Both the position numbers and the translations under genes were made by a program. Of a DNA stretch of 64,000 bases, positions 26,793-34,359 are shown piece after piece (the first letter of the stretch is position 1; every line of letters starts with the position of its first letter). The stretch lies in NCBI RefSeq assembly GCF_014873535.1, contig NZ_JADBEF010000001.1, positions 8,618,001 through 8,682,000 on the forward strand, in the 5' to 3' direction. A model generated the notes under the pieces. That model worked only from the letters and a program-made list of their open reading frames with translations, was not told the origin of the DNA and did no database searches. Source of the DNA: Nonomuraea africana (lineage in GTDB: Bacteria; Actinomycetota; Actinomycetes; Streptosporangiales; Streptosporangiaceae).

Positions 26793-27515
26793 TCACCTGC
26801 CGAGGTAGGCGCCGCCGTTCACGTGGAGGACCTGCCCCGTGAGATGACCCGCACCGGGGGAGGCGAGGAAGAGGACGGTTTCGGCGATGTCGTCGGGCGT
26901 GCCGGCGCGGCCGTTGCGGGTGCTCTCGACGCGGTGCTTGACGCCCTCGGGCGTGAGGCGGCCGCGGAAGAACTCGGTGTCGACGACGAGGCCGGGCGCC
27001 ACGACGTTGGCCGTCGCCCTGGAGCCGAGCTCGGCCGCCAGATCGGCGGTCCACGACTCCATGGCGGCCTTGGCGGCGCCGTACGAGCCCGAACCGGTGC
27101 CCCGCGCGGCGATGGAGCCGATGGAGACGATCCTGCCGCCCTTGGCCAGGCGCGGCAGGAGCGCGGTGGTGACCAGGACGGCCGACATCAGGTTGGCGTT
27201 GAGGTTGGCCCACCAGGCCTCGGCGACGTCCATCAGGTCCTCGTCCTGAGGCTTGCCGCGTTCGAGGTTGGTGTTGCCGCCCGCGTTGTTGACCAGCACG
27301 TCGACCGTCCTGGGCAGCAGGGTGAGCGCCTCCTGCACGGCGACGGGGCTGGCGGCGTTGAAGACGGCGTAGGACGCGCCGAGCCGTTCCGCGGCGTCCT
27401 TCAGGACCTGCTCACGGCGGCCGGTGATGGTGACCTTGTCGCCCTGTGCGGCGAACGCGGCGGCGATGGCGTAGCCGATGCCGGTTCCTCCGCCGGTGAC
27501 CACAACCTCGCGCAT
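26793..27515 (-). CDS. Short-chain dehydrogenase/reductase
   Basis: 240 residues, classical SDR. Cofactor motif TGGGTGIG, NNAGG near 87, catalytic S in SIGSIA and SYGAAKAAMESW supplying Y and K near 145-149, C-terminal GQVLHVNGGAYLG. Residue R34 region (TGRREQV) suggests NADPH. Substrate unknown. GGGGGA precedes the ATG. The carboxylase gene starts 47 bp downstream on the same strand. Confidence 0.9.
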   Translation of the reverse strand: MREVVVTGGGTGIGYAIAAAFAAQGDKVTITGRREQVLKDAAERLGASYAVFNAASPVAVQEALTLLPRTVDVLVNNAGGNTNLERGKPQDEDLMDVAEAWWANLNANLMSAVLVTTALLPRLAKGGRIVSIGSIAARGTGSGSYGAAKAAMESWTADLAAELGSRATANVVAPGLVVDTEFFRGRLTPEGVKHRVESTRNGRAGTPDDIAETVLFLASPGAGHLTGQVLHVNGGAYLGR

Positions 27516-27636
27516 GCTTGTCCCCCTTTATCCGAACAATCCTCTGGAGGACCATAGCCGCTCGGCATAACCCGGGGCGACGGCGGGGTTGCCTGCCTAT
27601 CGTGAGGGCGCCCGTCGGTCGAATCTGGAGGAGCGC

Positions 27637-27909
27637 ATGACGCACAACTTGCTCGGTGGCAACCCTGCGGAGATGCAGCAGATGGCCACCCAGTTCACCC
27701 AGCAGGCCGAGGCGGTGCGCAGCACCATGGCGGCGCTGGATCGTGAGGCGGCCAAGGTCGGCACCGCGTGGACCGGGCCGGGGGCCGACCGGTTCGGCGG
27801 CGCGTGGCAGAGCTACCGGGCCTCCTTCCAGCGGATGGCGGAGGAGCTGCAGGAGGCGGCTCGGGTGATCAACACCTATCGGGGCAACATCGAGTCGGCC
27901 ACCCGCTGA
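27637..27909 (+). CDS. WXG100-family protein (EsxA-like)
   Basis: 90 residues, ATG 27637 with GGAGGAG at the right distance. Helix-turn-helix hairpin with the turn W-T-G in VGTAWTGPGADRFGGAW. The WXG100 fold is the standard small substrate and carrier of type VII secretion. An upstream in-frame start would add 16 residues not found in the family. It stands alone just ahead of mycosin, with a terminator and three direct repeats between. Confidence 0.93.
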   Translation: MTHNLLGGNPAEMQQMATQFTQQAEAVRSTMAALDREAAKVGTAWTGPGADRFGGAWQSYRASFQRMAEELQEAARVINTYRGNIESATR

Positions 27910-27922
27910 CGCCTCATTCCTC

Positions 27923-27954
27923 CCAGCCCGGCCCCTCCGTAGGTGCCGGGCTGG
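27923..27954 (+). terminator. Terminator after the WXG100 gene
   Basis: CCAGCCCGGC (27923-27932) pairs perfectly with GCCGGGCTGG (27945-27954); CGTCTTTT follows. It lies 13 bp after the stop codon. Confidence 0.8.
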
Positions 27955-28062
27955 CGTCTTTTGGGGAGAGATCTGGCTCGCTCCCTCCGTGGGTGCCGGG
28001 CTGGGTTTTCTGGGGGGTGATCTGGCTCGCGCCCTCAGATGCCGGGCTGGGTTCATTGGTGA
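27933..28062. repeat. Three decayed ~50-bp direct repeats of the terminator arm
   Basis: GCCGGGCTGG occurs at 27945, 27995 and 28041 (spacing 50 and 46 bp). The first two copies share CCCTCCGT(A/G)GGTGCCGGGCTGG followed by a T- and G-rich stretch and ATCTGGCTCG. The third is more diverged. Only copy 1 keeps the partner arm needed for a hairpin. The 253-bp gap before mycosin contains nothing else recognisable. Confidence 0.75.
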
Positions 28063-28162
28063 GGGGATCCGGCCGGATCTCTCTGGGGGAAGGGCGATCT
28101 GGGCGGGTACCGGGTCCGGAGGGCTTTAGTCCGGCAAAAGGGGCAAGCTAGGCTCTGGGGCC

Positions 28163-29308
28163 GTGATCGTTCGGGGACTGCTGGCAGGGATGCTGGCAAC
28201 GCAGGTCTTGACCGCTCCCGCGGCGGCCGTGCGGGCGCCGGAGGTCTGCGACCCGCCCAGAGGCACGCTGGCCGTCGCCGAGCCATGGGCGCAGCGCAGG
28301 CTCGACCCCAAACGGGTGTGGCCCATCACGCGGGGCGAGGGCGTGACGGTCGCCGTCATCGACAGCGGCGTGGATCTGACGCACCCCTCGCTGCGCGTCG
28401 CGGGCAAGGCCGATCTCACCGGCACCGGCTACCGCGACTGCATCGGCCACGGAACCGCGGTCGCCGGCATCATCGCGGCCCAGCACCTCAAGGGCGTGGC
28501 GTTCCACGGTGTGGCCCCCGGCGTCCGGCTCCTGTCGTTCAAGCAGACCAACGAGGAGCGGAAAGGCAACCCCGAGCTCCTCGCCAAGGCCATCAAGACC
28601 GCCACCGACCTCAAGTCCGACGTGATCAACCTCTCCATCGAGATGGAGGCGGACGATCCCAGGATCAGGGCCGCCGTCGCCTACGCGCTGGCCAACAACG
28701 TGGTGGTGGTCGCCGCGGCAGGCAACGTCAAGAAGGAGGACGGCACCCCGGCTCCCGCCTACCCCGCGAGCTACGAGGGGGTGATCTCGGTGGGTTCGGC
28801 GGGACCGGACGGCAGGCTCACGAGCTTCTCCAATGCCGCGGGACAGGTCTCCGTCCTCGGCCCCGGCGGGACCATCACCAGCACCTGGACAGGCAAGTCC
28901 TTCGCCACCGACCTCGAAGGCACCAGTTACGCCGCGCCGTACGTCGCGGGGGTGGCGGCGCTGGTCCGCGCGCGCTTCCCCGGCCTCGACCAGGCACAGG
29001 TGAAGCGGCGGATCATGCTCACCGCGGACGGCGCGTCGGGCCAGGGAACGGGCGCGGGCATGGTGAACCCCCTTCTCGCCGTCACCGCGATCCTGCCCTC
29101 GGAGAACGGCCCCGCGCTGGCTCCGCCCCTTCCCTCCGCGCTGCCCGCGGGCGTCGTGAGCAAGGTGCCGCCCGTGAACGAGCACGCGATCTCGCTCGGC
29201 CTCATCGTGGCCGGCGGCGCGCTGGCCGGGATCGGGATCGTGGTGGCCGCGCGGATGCTGGTGCCGATGGGGCGGCGCAGGGGATGGCGGGCCGGCAGGG
29301 CGAACTGA
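28163..29308 (+). CDS. mycP: Type VII secretion-associated subtilisin-like protease (mycosin)
   Basis: 381 residues, GTG start. Signal peptide about 1-22; subtilase domain with catalytic D67 (VAVIDSGVD), H96 (GHGTAVAG) and S255 (GTSYAAPYVAG); C-terminal membrane helix (LIVAGGALAGIGIVVAARML) and basic tail. This is the mycosin layout: a protease outside the cell anchored by its C-terminus, stabilising the ESX pore and trimming substrates. There is no long activation loop after D67, so the active site is probably open. It sits between the WXG100 and pseudokinase genes. Confidence 0.93.
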   Translation: MIVRGLLAGMLATQVLTAPAAAVRAPEVCDPPRGTLAVAEPWAQRRLDPKRVWPITRGEGVTVAVIDSGVDLTHPSLRVAGKADLTGTGYRDCIGHGTAVAGIIAAQHLKGVAFHGVAPGVRLLSFKQTNEERKGNPELLAKAIKTATDLKSDVINLSIEMEADDPRIRAAVAYALANNVVVVAAAGNVKKEDGTPAPAYPASYEGVISVGSAGPDGRLTSFSNAAGQVSVLGPGGTITSTWTGKSFATDLEGTSYAAPYVAGVAALVRARFPGLDQAQVKRRIMLTADGASGQGTGAGMVNPLLAVTAILPSENGPALAPPLPSALPAGVVSKVPPVNEHAISLGLIVAGGALAGIGIVVAARMLVPMGRRRGWRAGRAN

Positions 29309-29406
29309 CGATGTCCTGACGATGAAGTGTCAGAAACCCATGTTACGGATGGTGCGGATTTGGTTGAATATGCCGAGATCTTGCACTGTGGTGTGAAAGG
29401 ACTGAG

Positions 29407-31527
29407 ATGCACCCCCTGCGTCCGGGCGATCCCGAGCAAGTAGGCGAGTACTCGATTCTCGGGCGCGTGGGCGAGGGACCGCGGGGCGTGGTCTACCTGG
29501 GCCAGGAGTCCGACGACGGTCCCGTACGCGCCATCAAGGTCTTCACCGACGCCGGTGAGGAGATCGTCGACCAGCTGCGGTCGGCCAAGCGGGTGTCGAG
29601 CTCGTACGTGGCGCGGACGCTGGACGCCGGGCTGGTGGACGGCAGGCCGTACCTCGTCAGGGAGCACGTGGAGGGCCGCAGCCTCGCCGAGACGGTCGAG
29701 GCGGACGGCCCCCTGGAGGGCGACGCGCTGGAGCGCGCCGCGGTCGGCATCCTCACCGCGCTGACCGCGATCCACCTGAAGGGCCTGTCGCACCGGGGGC
29801 TGACGCCGTACAACGTGATCCTCGGCGCCGACGGCCCCAGGGTGACGGACGCGGGCGCGGGCGAGCCCGAGGGCGAGATGGGCTACCGCGCCCCCGAGCA
29901 GCTCAACGGGCTGCAGCATGGGCCGTACGCCGACATCTTCAGCTGGGCGGCCACCGTCGTCTTCGCGGCCTCGGGACAGCCGCCGTTCGGCCACGACCGT
30001 GAGGCCGTGCTCAACGAGAAGCCCGACGTGGGCGACCTCGAGCAGCCCCTGCGCAAGGTGGTCGTCGCGGCGCTGGCCAAGGACGTCGGCCAGCGGCCCA
30101 CCACGTACACCGCGCTGCTGCAGCTGCTCGGCGACAAGAGCGCCGACAAGCTGGTCGCGGCCGGCGATCCGGGCGCGGCGCAGCAGACCGCGGTCATGGT
30201 GCCGCCCCAGGTCGGTCCCGGCGAGCTGGCGGTGCCGCCGCAGGCGGGCCACGTCGGGCCGCCCATCGAGGGCGTTCCCGTGCAGACGCCGCACGCCCAG
30301 CTGCCGCCGAGGCTGCCCGACTGGGTCACCCCGCAGCCCGCGTGGGGACCGCCGGGCCAGCCCCGCCAGGGGCAGCTGCCTCCTCCGCGCGAGCCGCAGC
30401 AGGTGTGGCAAGCGCAGGCCCAGCCGCAGGGCAGCCCGCGCCGCAGGTCCTTCCCCCTCGGGCTGGTGGCGGGTGTCGGCGTCGTCGCGCTGATGTCGGG
30501 CCTCGGGCTGTGGGGCGCGAGCCAGTACACCACCGTGGGGAACCTCAGCCCCGCCGCCGCCGAGGGCAAGGTGGCCGAGTCGCCGGCCGTCTCGACCGAC
30601 GCGCCCGTGGGCGCCGCCGGTGACGCGCAGCCGCTCCCGCAGCCCACGACGACGGTGACCGTGCCATGGGCCACCACGTCGGCCGGTGCCGACGACGCGG
30701 GAGTGGGGCCGCTGGTGCTGCCGAGCGAGTGGACGACCGACAGCCCACAGGTGCCGGAGCTCACCTCGGCGCCCCTGCCGACGCAGTCGATCGCGGTGCC
30801 CAGCACGCAGCCGCAGGTGGCGCAGCCCACCGCGACGGTGACGGTCTCGTCGACGGCCAAGCCGTCGGAGAGCGCCTCGGAGAAGAAGTCGGACGAGCCA
30901 ACGGAGAAGCCCTCCGAGAAGCCGACGGAGAAGCCCAAGGAGAAGGAGAAGCCCACCGAGGAGCCCACTCCGACCCCGGAGCCCACTCCCACCCCGGAGC
31001 CGACTCCCACGCAGAAGCCCTCCGAGAAGCCCTCCGAGAAGCCCACTGAGGAGCCCAAGCCGACGCCGACGAAGACGACGGCGGAGCCCAAGCCGACGCC
31101 GACGAAGACGACGGCCAAGCCCACACCGACTCCCACCAAGACGACGCCGAAGCCGGCGCCCACCCCGACCAAGACCACCGCGCCGCCGCCCCCGGCGGAG
31201 CAGAAGAACCCCCACACCGCCACCGAGGTGTGCGGCTCGGGGTACTACGTGCAGCGCCAGAGCTCCTTCAGCGGTGGCACGACCTACCAGCTCTACAACA
31301 GCGGCGCGGGTCAGAACTGCGTCGTCACCATGAAGACCTCCAACATCGGCCAGGAGACCCCGGTCAGCGCGACGCTCGAGGTTCAGGGTGGCGGCTCCAA
31401 GACCGACAGCGGCAACTTCAAGTACTACGCGGGTCCCGTCTACCTGCCCGCCAAGGGCAAGTGCGTGAAGTACTCCGGCAGCGCGGGCTCGGGGAGCACG
31501 AGCGCGGGATGGGCCAACTGCGGATGA
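29407..31527 (+). CDS. Membrane Ser/Thr protein kinase-like protein (predicted pseudokinase) with SapA-like outer domain
   Basis: 706 residues. Kinase fold about 14-250: glycine loop GRVGEG, K44 in AIKVF, APE motif YRAPEQL. The catalytic loop reads H129-R-G-L-T-P-Y-N, so the HRD aspartate is glycine and the following lysine threonine. DFG is D148-A-G. A Pro/Gln linker, one membrane helix (about 350-372), then a long Pro/Thr/Lys/Glu region (about 480-605) follow. Residues 609-706 begin CGSGYYVQRQ and contain NCVVT and TDSGNFKYYAGPVYLPAKGKC, resembling Streptomyces spore-associated protein A. Phosphotransfer is unlikely; a sensing or scaffold role at the type VII machine is inference. Confidence 0.85.
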   Translation: MHPLRPGDPEQVGEYSILGRVGEGPRGVVYLGQESDDGPVRAIKVFTDAGEEIVDQLRSAKRVSSSYVARTLDAGLVDGRPYLVREHVEGRSLAETVEADGPLEGDALERAAVGILTALTAIHLKGLSHRGLTPYNVILGADGPRVTDAGAGEPEGEMGYRAPEQLNGLQHGPYADIFSWAATVVFAASGQPPFGHDREAVLNEKPDVGDLEQPLRKVVVAALAKDVGQRPTTYTALLQLLGDKSADKLVAAGDPGAAQQTAVMVPPQVGPGELAVPPQAGHVGPPIEGVPVQTPHAQLPPRLPDWVTPQPAWGPPGQPRQGQLPPPREPQQVWQAQAQPQGSPRRRSFPLGLVAGVGVVALMSGLGLWGASQYTTVGNLSPAAAEGKVAESPAVSTDAPVGAAGDAQPLPQPTTTVTVPWATTSAGADDAGVGPLVLPSEWTTDSPQVPELTSAPLPTQSIAVPSTQPQVAQPTATVTVSSTAKPSESASEKKSDEPTEKPSEKPTEKPKEKEKPTEEPTPTPEPTPTPEPTPTQKPSEKPSEKPTEEPKPTPTKTTAEPKPTPTKTTAKPTPTPTKTTPKPAPTPTKTTAPPPPAEQKNPHTATEVCGSGYYVQRQSSFSGGTTYQLYNSGAGQNCVVTMKTSNIGQETPVSATLEVQGGGSKTDSGNFKYYAGPVYLPAKGKCVKYSGSAGSGSTSAGWANCG

Positions 31528-31619
31528 ACAATGGCTATACGCGAACGTAACGGATAATCCGCACGACCGTAATGTCCCTGCCGCAACATGATCGCATCCG
31601 GGACGAACGGGAGTGAGTC

Positions 31620-31979
31620 ATGGCGGAGCCGCCCCCTCAGCAAGTCGACCACCACCAGCTGAGGAAACGGGCGGCTCCCGCTTTTGACGACGCGGGCTCC
31701 GACATCCGGGCCGCGGTGCGCATGGCCGCTGAGGCGCTGCGCGGGCTCGGCGGCTGGTCCACCGACGAGGAGGTCGACAAGGCCTTCGTCGAGTGGTTCA
31801 CGCCGAAGAGAGACGAGATGATCGAGCTCATCGGCCAGTTCGCCGAGGTCTACGAGGACGTCGGCGACGGGCTGCGCGCGATCTCGCAGAACGTCGCCAC
31901 CGTCGACTGGGGGATCGCGGACGACCTCAAGGTCGAGGACCTGCCGATCTACTCCTGGCCGCCGAAGCAGGGTTCCTGA
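31620..31979 (+). CDS. Small helical type VII-associated protein
   Basis: 119 residues, ATG after GGGAGTGAGTC. Predicted as two long helices (about 25-50 and 60-95) with WSTDEEVDKAFVEWF between. It has no classical WXG turn. The stop codon shares its A with the next ATG, so the two products are translated together. It looks like the partner or chaperone of the following membrane protein, as with the other paired genes in this locus. Confidence 0.7.
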   Translation: MAEPPPQQVDHHQLRKRAAPAFDDAGSDIRAAVRMAAEALRGLGGWSTDEEVDKAFVEWFTPKRDEMIELIGQFAEVYEDVGDGLRAISQNVATVDWGIADDLKVEDLPIYSWPPKQGS

Positions 31980-32992
31980 TGGCGGCGGCGGGGTTCGACC
32001 CGTCCATCGGGAAGAACGGCCTGCTCAAGATGGCCAACCCGATGGCGCCCTACCGCCTGCTGACCATCGCCCTGGCCGCGGGGGCGGGCTCGATGATCCT
32101 GCTGCGGATCTACGCGGGCGTCACGGCCCCCGAGATCCCCCCAGATCAGCTCCGCAAGGCGGCCGAGATCTTCAGGAAGCTCGCCGACGACCTCGACGGC
32201 GGGGCCAAGCCCGAGGGCGGCATCGCCGACCTGGCCGACAAGGCCGCGGCGTCGGTGTGGGAGCACAACGGCGGGGCGGCCGTCGACGCCTTCAAGAAGC
32301 TCTACACCGAGAGGATCGCCCTGTTCCCTCCGGCGTTCGCCAAGGACTGCAGGGTCATCGCGACGGGCTGCGACGCCTACGCCGCCCTCGTCGAGGAGGT
32401 GCGCAAGCGACTGGCGGAGATCGACGACGCCATCATGCAGGTGCTGTGGGTGGTCGCCTTCCAGCCGCTCACCACGGCCCTGTACGCCGTGGCCAAGGCG
32501 TGGGCCGCGCTGCAGATCGCCCGGCTGGCCAAGCTCGCCCAGGCGCTGAAGAGCCTCTTCGCGCTGAAGGCGGTCCAGATCCTGCGCATGGCCTTCCCCA
32601 CCTACCTGCTGACGACGATCAACTACGCGCTGATCGACGGCGCGGCCTACGCGGCGGGCTCGGTCACCGCGAGCGCGACGAGCAAGGCGGCGTGGGGCGT
32701 GCCCGTAGGCGGAGTCAAGGAGAACGCCGAGGACTTCGGGGTCATCGTCGGCGCCAACACCGGCTACATCGTCGGCTACGACCTCGCGAAGCTCGGCCTG
32801 CCAGGGCCCGCCAGCCGTGGAAGCGAGCTCACGGCCAGGCTCATGGGCTCCGCCTACGGCTACACGCCCACGGAGAACGTGATCAAGGGCGAGGAGGAGC
32901 TCGCGGCCACGCCGGAACAGTGGGCGTCCAAGCTGGAGGGCCACGGCCTCCGGGCGCTGATCTTCCCGCCCGGCTGGCGCTTCGTGAGGTGA
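31979..32992 (+). CDS. WXG-like membrane protein of the type VII locus
   Basis: 337 residues, ATG overlapping the previous stop by 1 base. One membrane helix near 28-47 (LLTIALAAGAGSMILLRIYAG). A helical hairpin with VWEHNGGAAVDAFKKLY near 95-110 resembles a WXG100 turn. Further hydrophobic helices occupy about 155-225. The C-terminal part is rich in Gly/Ala. No enzyme motif is visible. Architecture resembles the products at 46112 and 46933, suggesting a family of exported or membrane-inserted partners. Confidence 0.65.
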   Translation: MAAAGFDPSIGKNGLLKMANPMAPYRLLTIALAAGAGSMILLRIYAGVTAPEIPPDQLRKAAEIFRKLADDLDGGAKPEGGIADLADKAAASVWEHNGGAAVDAFKKLYTERIALFPPAFAKDCRVIATGCDAYAALVEEVRKRLAEIDDAIMQVLWVVAFQPLTTALYAVAKAWAALQIARLAKLAQALKSLFALKAVQILRMAFPTYLLTTINYALIDGAAYAAGSVTASATSKAAWGVPVGGVKENAEDFGVIVGANTGYIVGYDLAKLGLPGPASRGSELTARLMGSAYGYTPTENVIKGEEELAATPEQWASKLEGHGLRALIFPPGWRFVR

Positions 32993-33006
32993 CCTGCGGC
33001 GGCTGA

Positions 33007-34071
33007 TCAGTACCCCCGGTAGCCGCTGCCCGTCTTCATGCCGACCACGCCGGGCACCTCGGAGACCGAGCCGTAGCGCTCGATGGCGTAGCGGACCCCG
33101 GCGATGATGTTGTCCACCGGGTTCCAGATGTCCTTGTGCCCTGGCAGCGCCCAGCGGTTGAAGGTCGGGTCGATGGTCTGCATCAAGCCCTTGGACGGGA
33201 TGCCCGCGGCGGCGTTGGAGTCCCAGTTGTTGATGGCGTGCGGATTGCCACCCGACTCGTGCTGAATGATCATCCAGATGTCGCTGGCGTTCATCTTGGA
33301 GACGGGGTAGCCCTGTTCGGCCAGGATCGCGGTCGCCTGCTCGATCCACTCCTTGATCTTCCCCGTCGGCGCGGGGCCGCCACCGGCAGCCGGGGGCGGC
33401 CCGCTGGGGCCGTAGCCGCCGAAGCCGCCGCCGGAACCGCCGGGGCCGCCGCCCTCCCCGCGCACCCCGTAGCCGGGGGTGCGCTCCCAGCCCGCGATCT
33501 TCTTTCCCGGCTCGGGAACGAACGGCTGGGCGGCGGCCTCCCTGATGGCCGCGAAGGTGTCGCGGCCGTTCTTGTAGTCGGCTCCGAGCTTGTCGACGGC
33601 CGTCTTAGCGTCCTTCACCGCCGTGCGGACCTTGCGCACGTGCCCCTCGGCGGTGTCGGCCTTGGCCGCGTAGATCTTCTCCGACTCGGCCGCCTTCTGC
33701 TGGGATGTGGCGTCGGGGTTCTGCTTGCCGTAGTCGGTCACCGCCGTGGCCGCGCTGTCCAGCAGTGCCTGGACCTTGGGCTTGGCGTCGGCCAGCGCGG
33801 TCGCCACCGCGTCGAGCGCGTTCGCGCAGGCGGCAAGGGCGTCGTGCAGGCCGTCGGCCGCTCTGCCATACCCGCTCATGTAGGAGACGAAGGAGTTGGC
33901 CGAGCTGCCGTGCCAGGCGGCGTCCACGTTGCGGACGGCGGCGCCCACACCTGCGCCGAACTCGGCGACGTCGCCCGCGGCCGAGCGCCAGTCGGCCGTG
34001 ATGTCGCGGATGCCGTCGGGGTTGCCGCTGACCTCGCGCAGCAGGCCCTCCAGCCGCTCCTTGGAGCTCAC
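33007..34071 (-). CDS. WXG-like protein fused to a soluble lytic transglycosylase (SLT) domain
   Basis: 354 residues from GTG 34071, which overlaps the preceding stop by 4 bp; the longer open frame upstream is the wrong frame of the preceding gene. Residues 1-190 are helical, with a WHGSSANSFVSYM turn like a WXG100 protein, then a Lys-rich coiled coil. A Gly/Pro linker (about 225-260) leads to an SLT domain with catalytic Glu in IQHESGGNP, then GLMQTIDPTF, DNIIAGVRYAIERYGS and a YRGY end. There is no Sec signal, so export by the type VII system is the simplest reading. It would cleave peptidoglycan glycan strands. Confidence 0.85.
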   Translation of the reverse strand: MSSKERLEGLLREVSGNPDGIRDITADWRSAAGDVAEFGAGVGAAVRNVDAAWHGSSANSFVSYMSGYGRAADGLHDALAACANALDAVATALADAKPKVQALLDSAATAVTDYGKQNPDATSQQKAAESEKIYAAKADTAEGHVRKVRTAVKDAKTAVDKLGADYKNGRDTFAAIREAAAQPFVPEPGKKIAGWERTPGYGVRGEGGGPGGSGGGFGGYGPSGPPPAAGGGPAPTGKIKEWIEQATAILAEQGYPVSKMNASDIWMIIQHESGGNPHAINNWDSNAAAGIPSKGLMQTIDPTFNRWALPGHKDIWNPVDNIIAGVRYAIERYGSVSEVPGVVGMKTGSGYRGY

Positions 34072-34355
34072 GAGGTCGCCTTGTGCGCCGCGCGCACGTT
34101 GTCCATGACGGTGTCCAGAGCCGTTTCGACGCCGCCGAGCTTCTTCTTCGCATGACCGAGCTCGTCCGACAGCGTGCTCCACGCGGCGTCGACGGCCTCG
34201 GCCAGCCCGCCCGCGCCGCCGACCTTGCCGAAGTTCGTGGAGTCGGTCGGCGTGCTCGCCTTCACGGGCATGGCGGTGTCGACGCTCTCGTACTGCCCCG
34301 CGGCCTTGAGCGCGTCGGAGCGGCACTTGTCGAGTGCCTCGAAGTGGAGATCCAC
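34068..34355 (-). CDS. Small WXG100-like partner protein
   Basis: 95 residues. Two helices are separated by a Gly-rich turn (GKVGGAGGLAEAVDAAWSTL). It begins MDLHFEALDKCRSDALKAAG, similar to ESX-associated DUF2580-type proteins. It lies 4 bp downstream of EccC and overlaps the SLT gene (GTGA). It is a plausible heterodimer partner for the SLT effector. Confidence 0.75.
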   Translation of the reverse strand: MDLHFEALDKCRSDALKAAGQYESVDTAMPVKASTPTDSTNFGKVGGAGGLAEAVDAAWSTLSDELGHAKKKLGGVETALDTVMDNVRAAHKATS

Positions 34356-34359
34356 GAGA

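Noticed and set aside
26746..27213. N-terminal extension of the carboxylase alpha chain
   Set aside because: The extra residues overlap the SDR gene in another frame and have no carboxylase similarity; VRKVLIANRGE at GTG 26745 is the family start.
34072..34326. N-terminal extension of the SLT protein
   Set aside because: Arg-rich translation of the WXG-like partner gene in a shifted frame; the GTG overlapping that gene's stop fits better.
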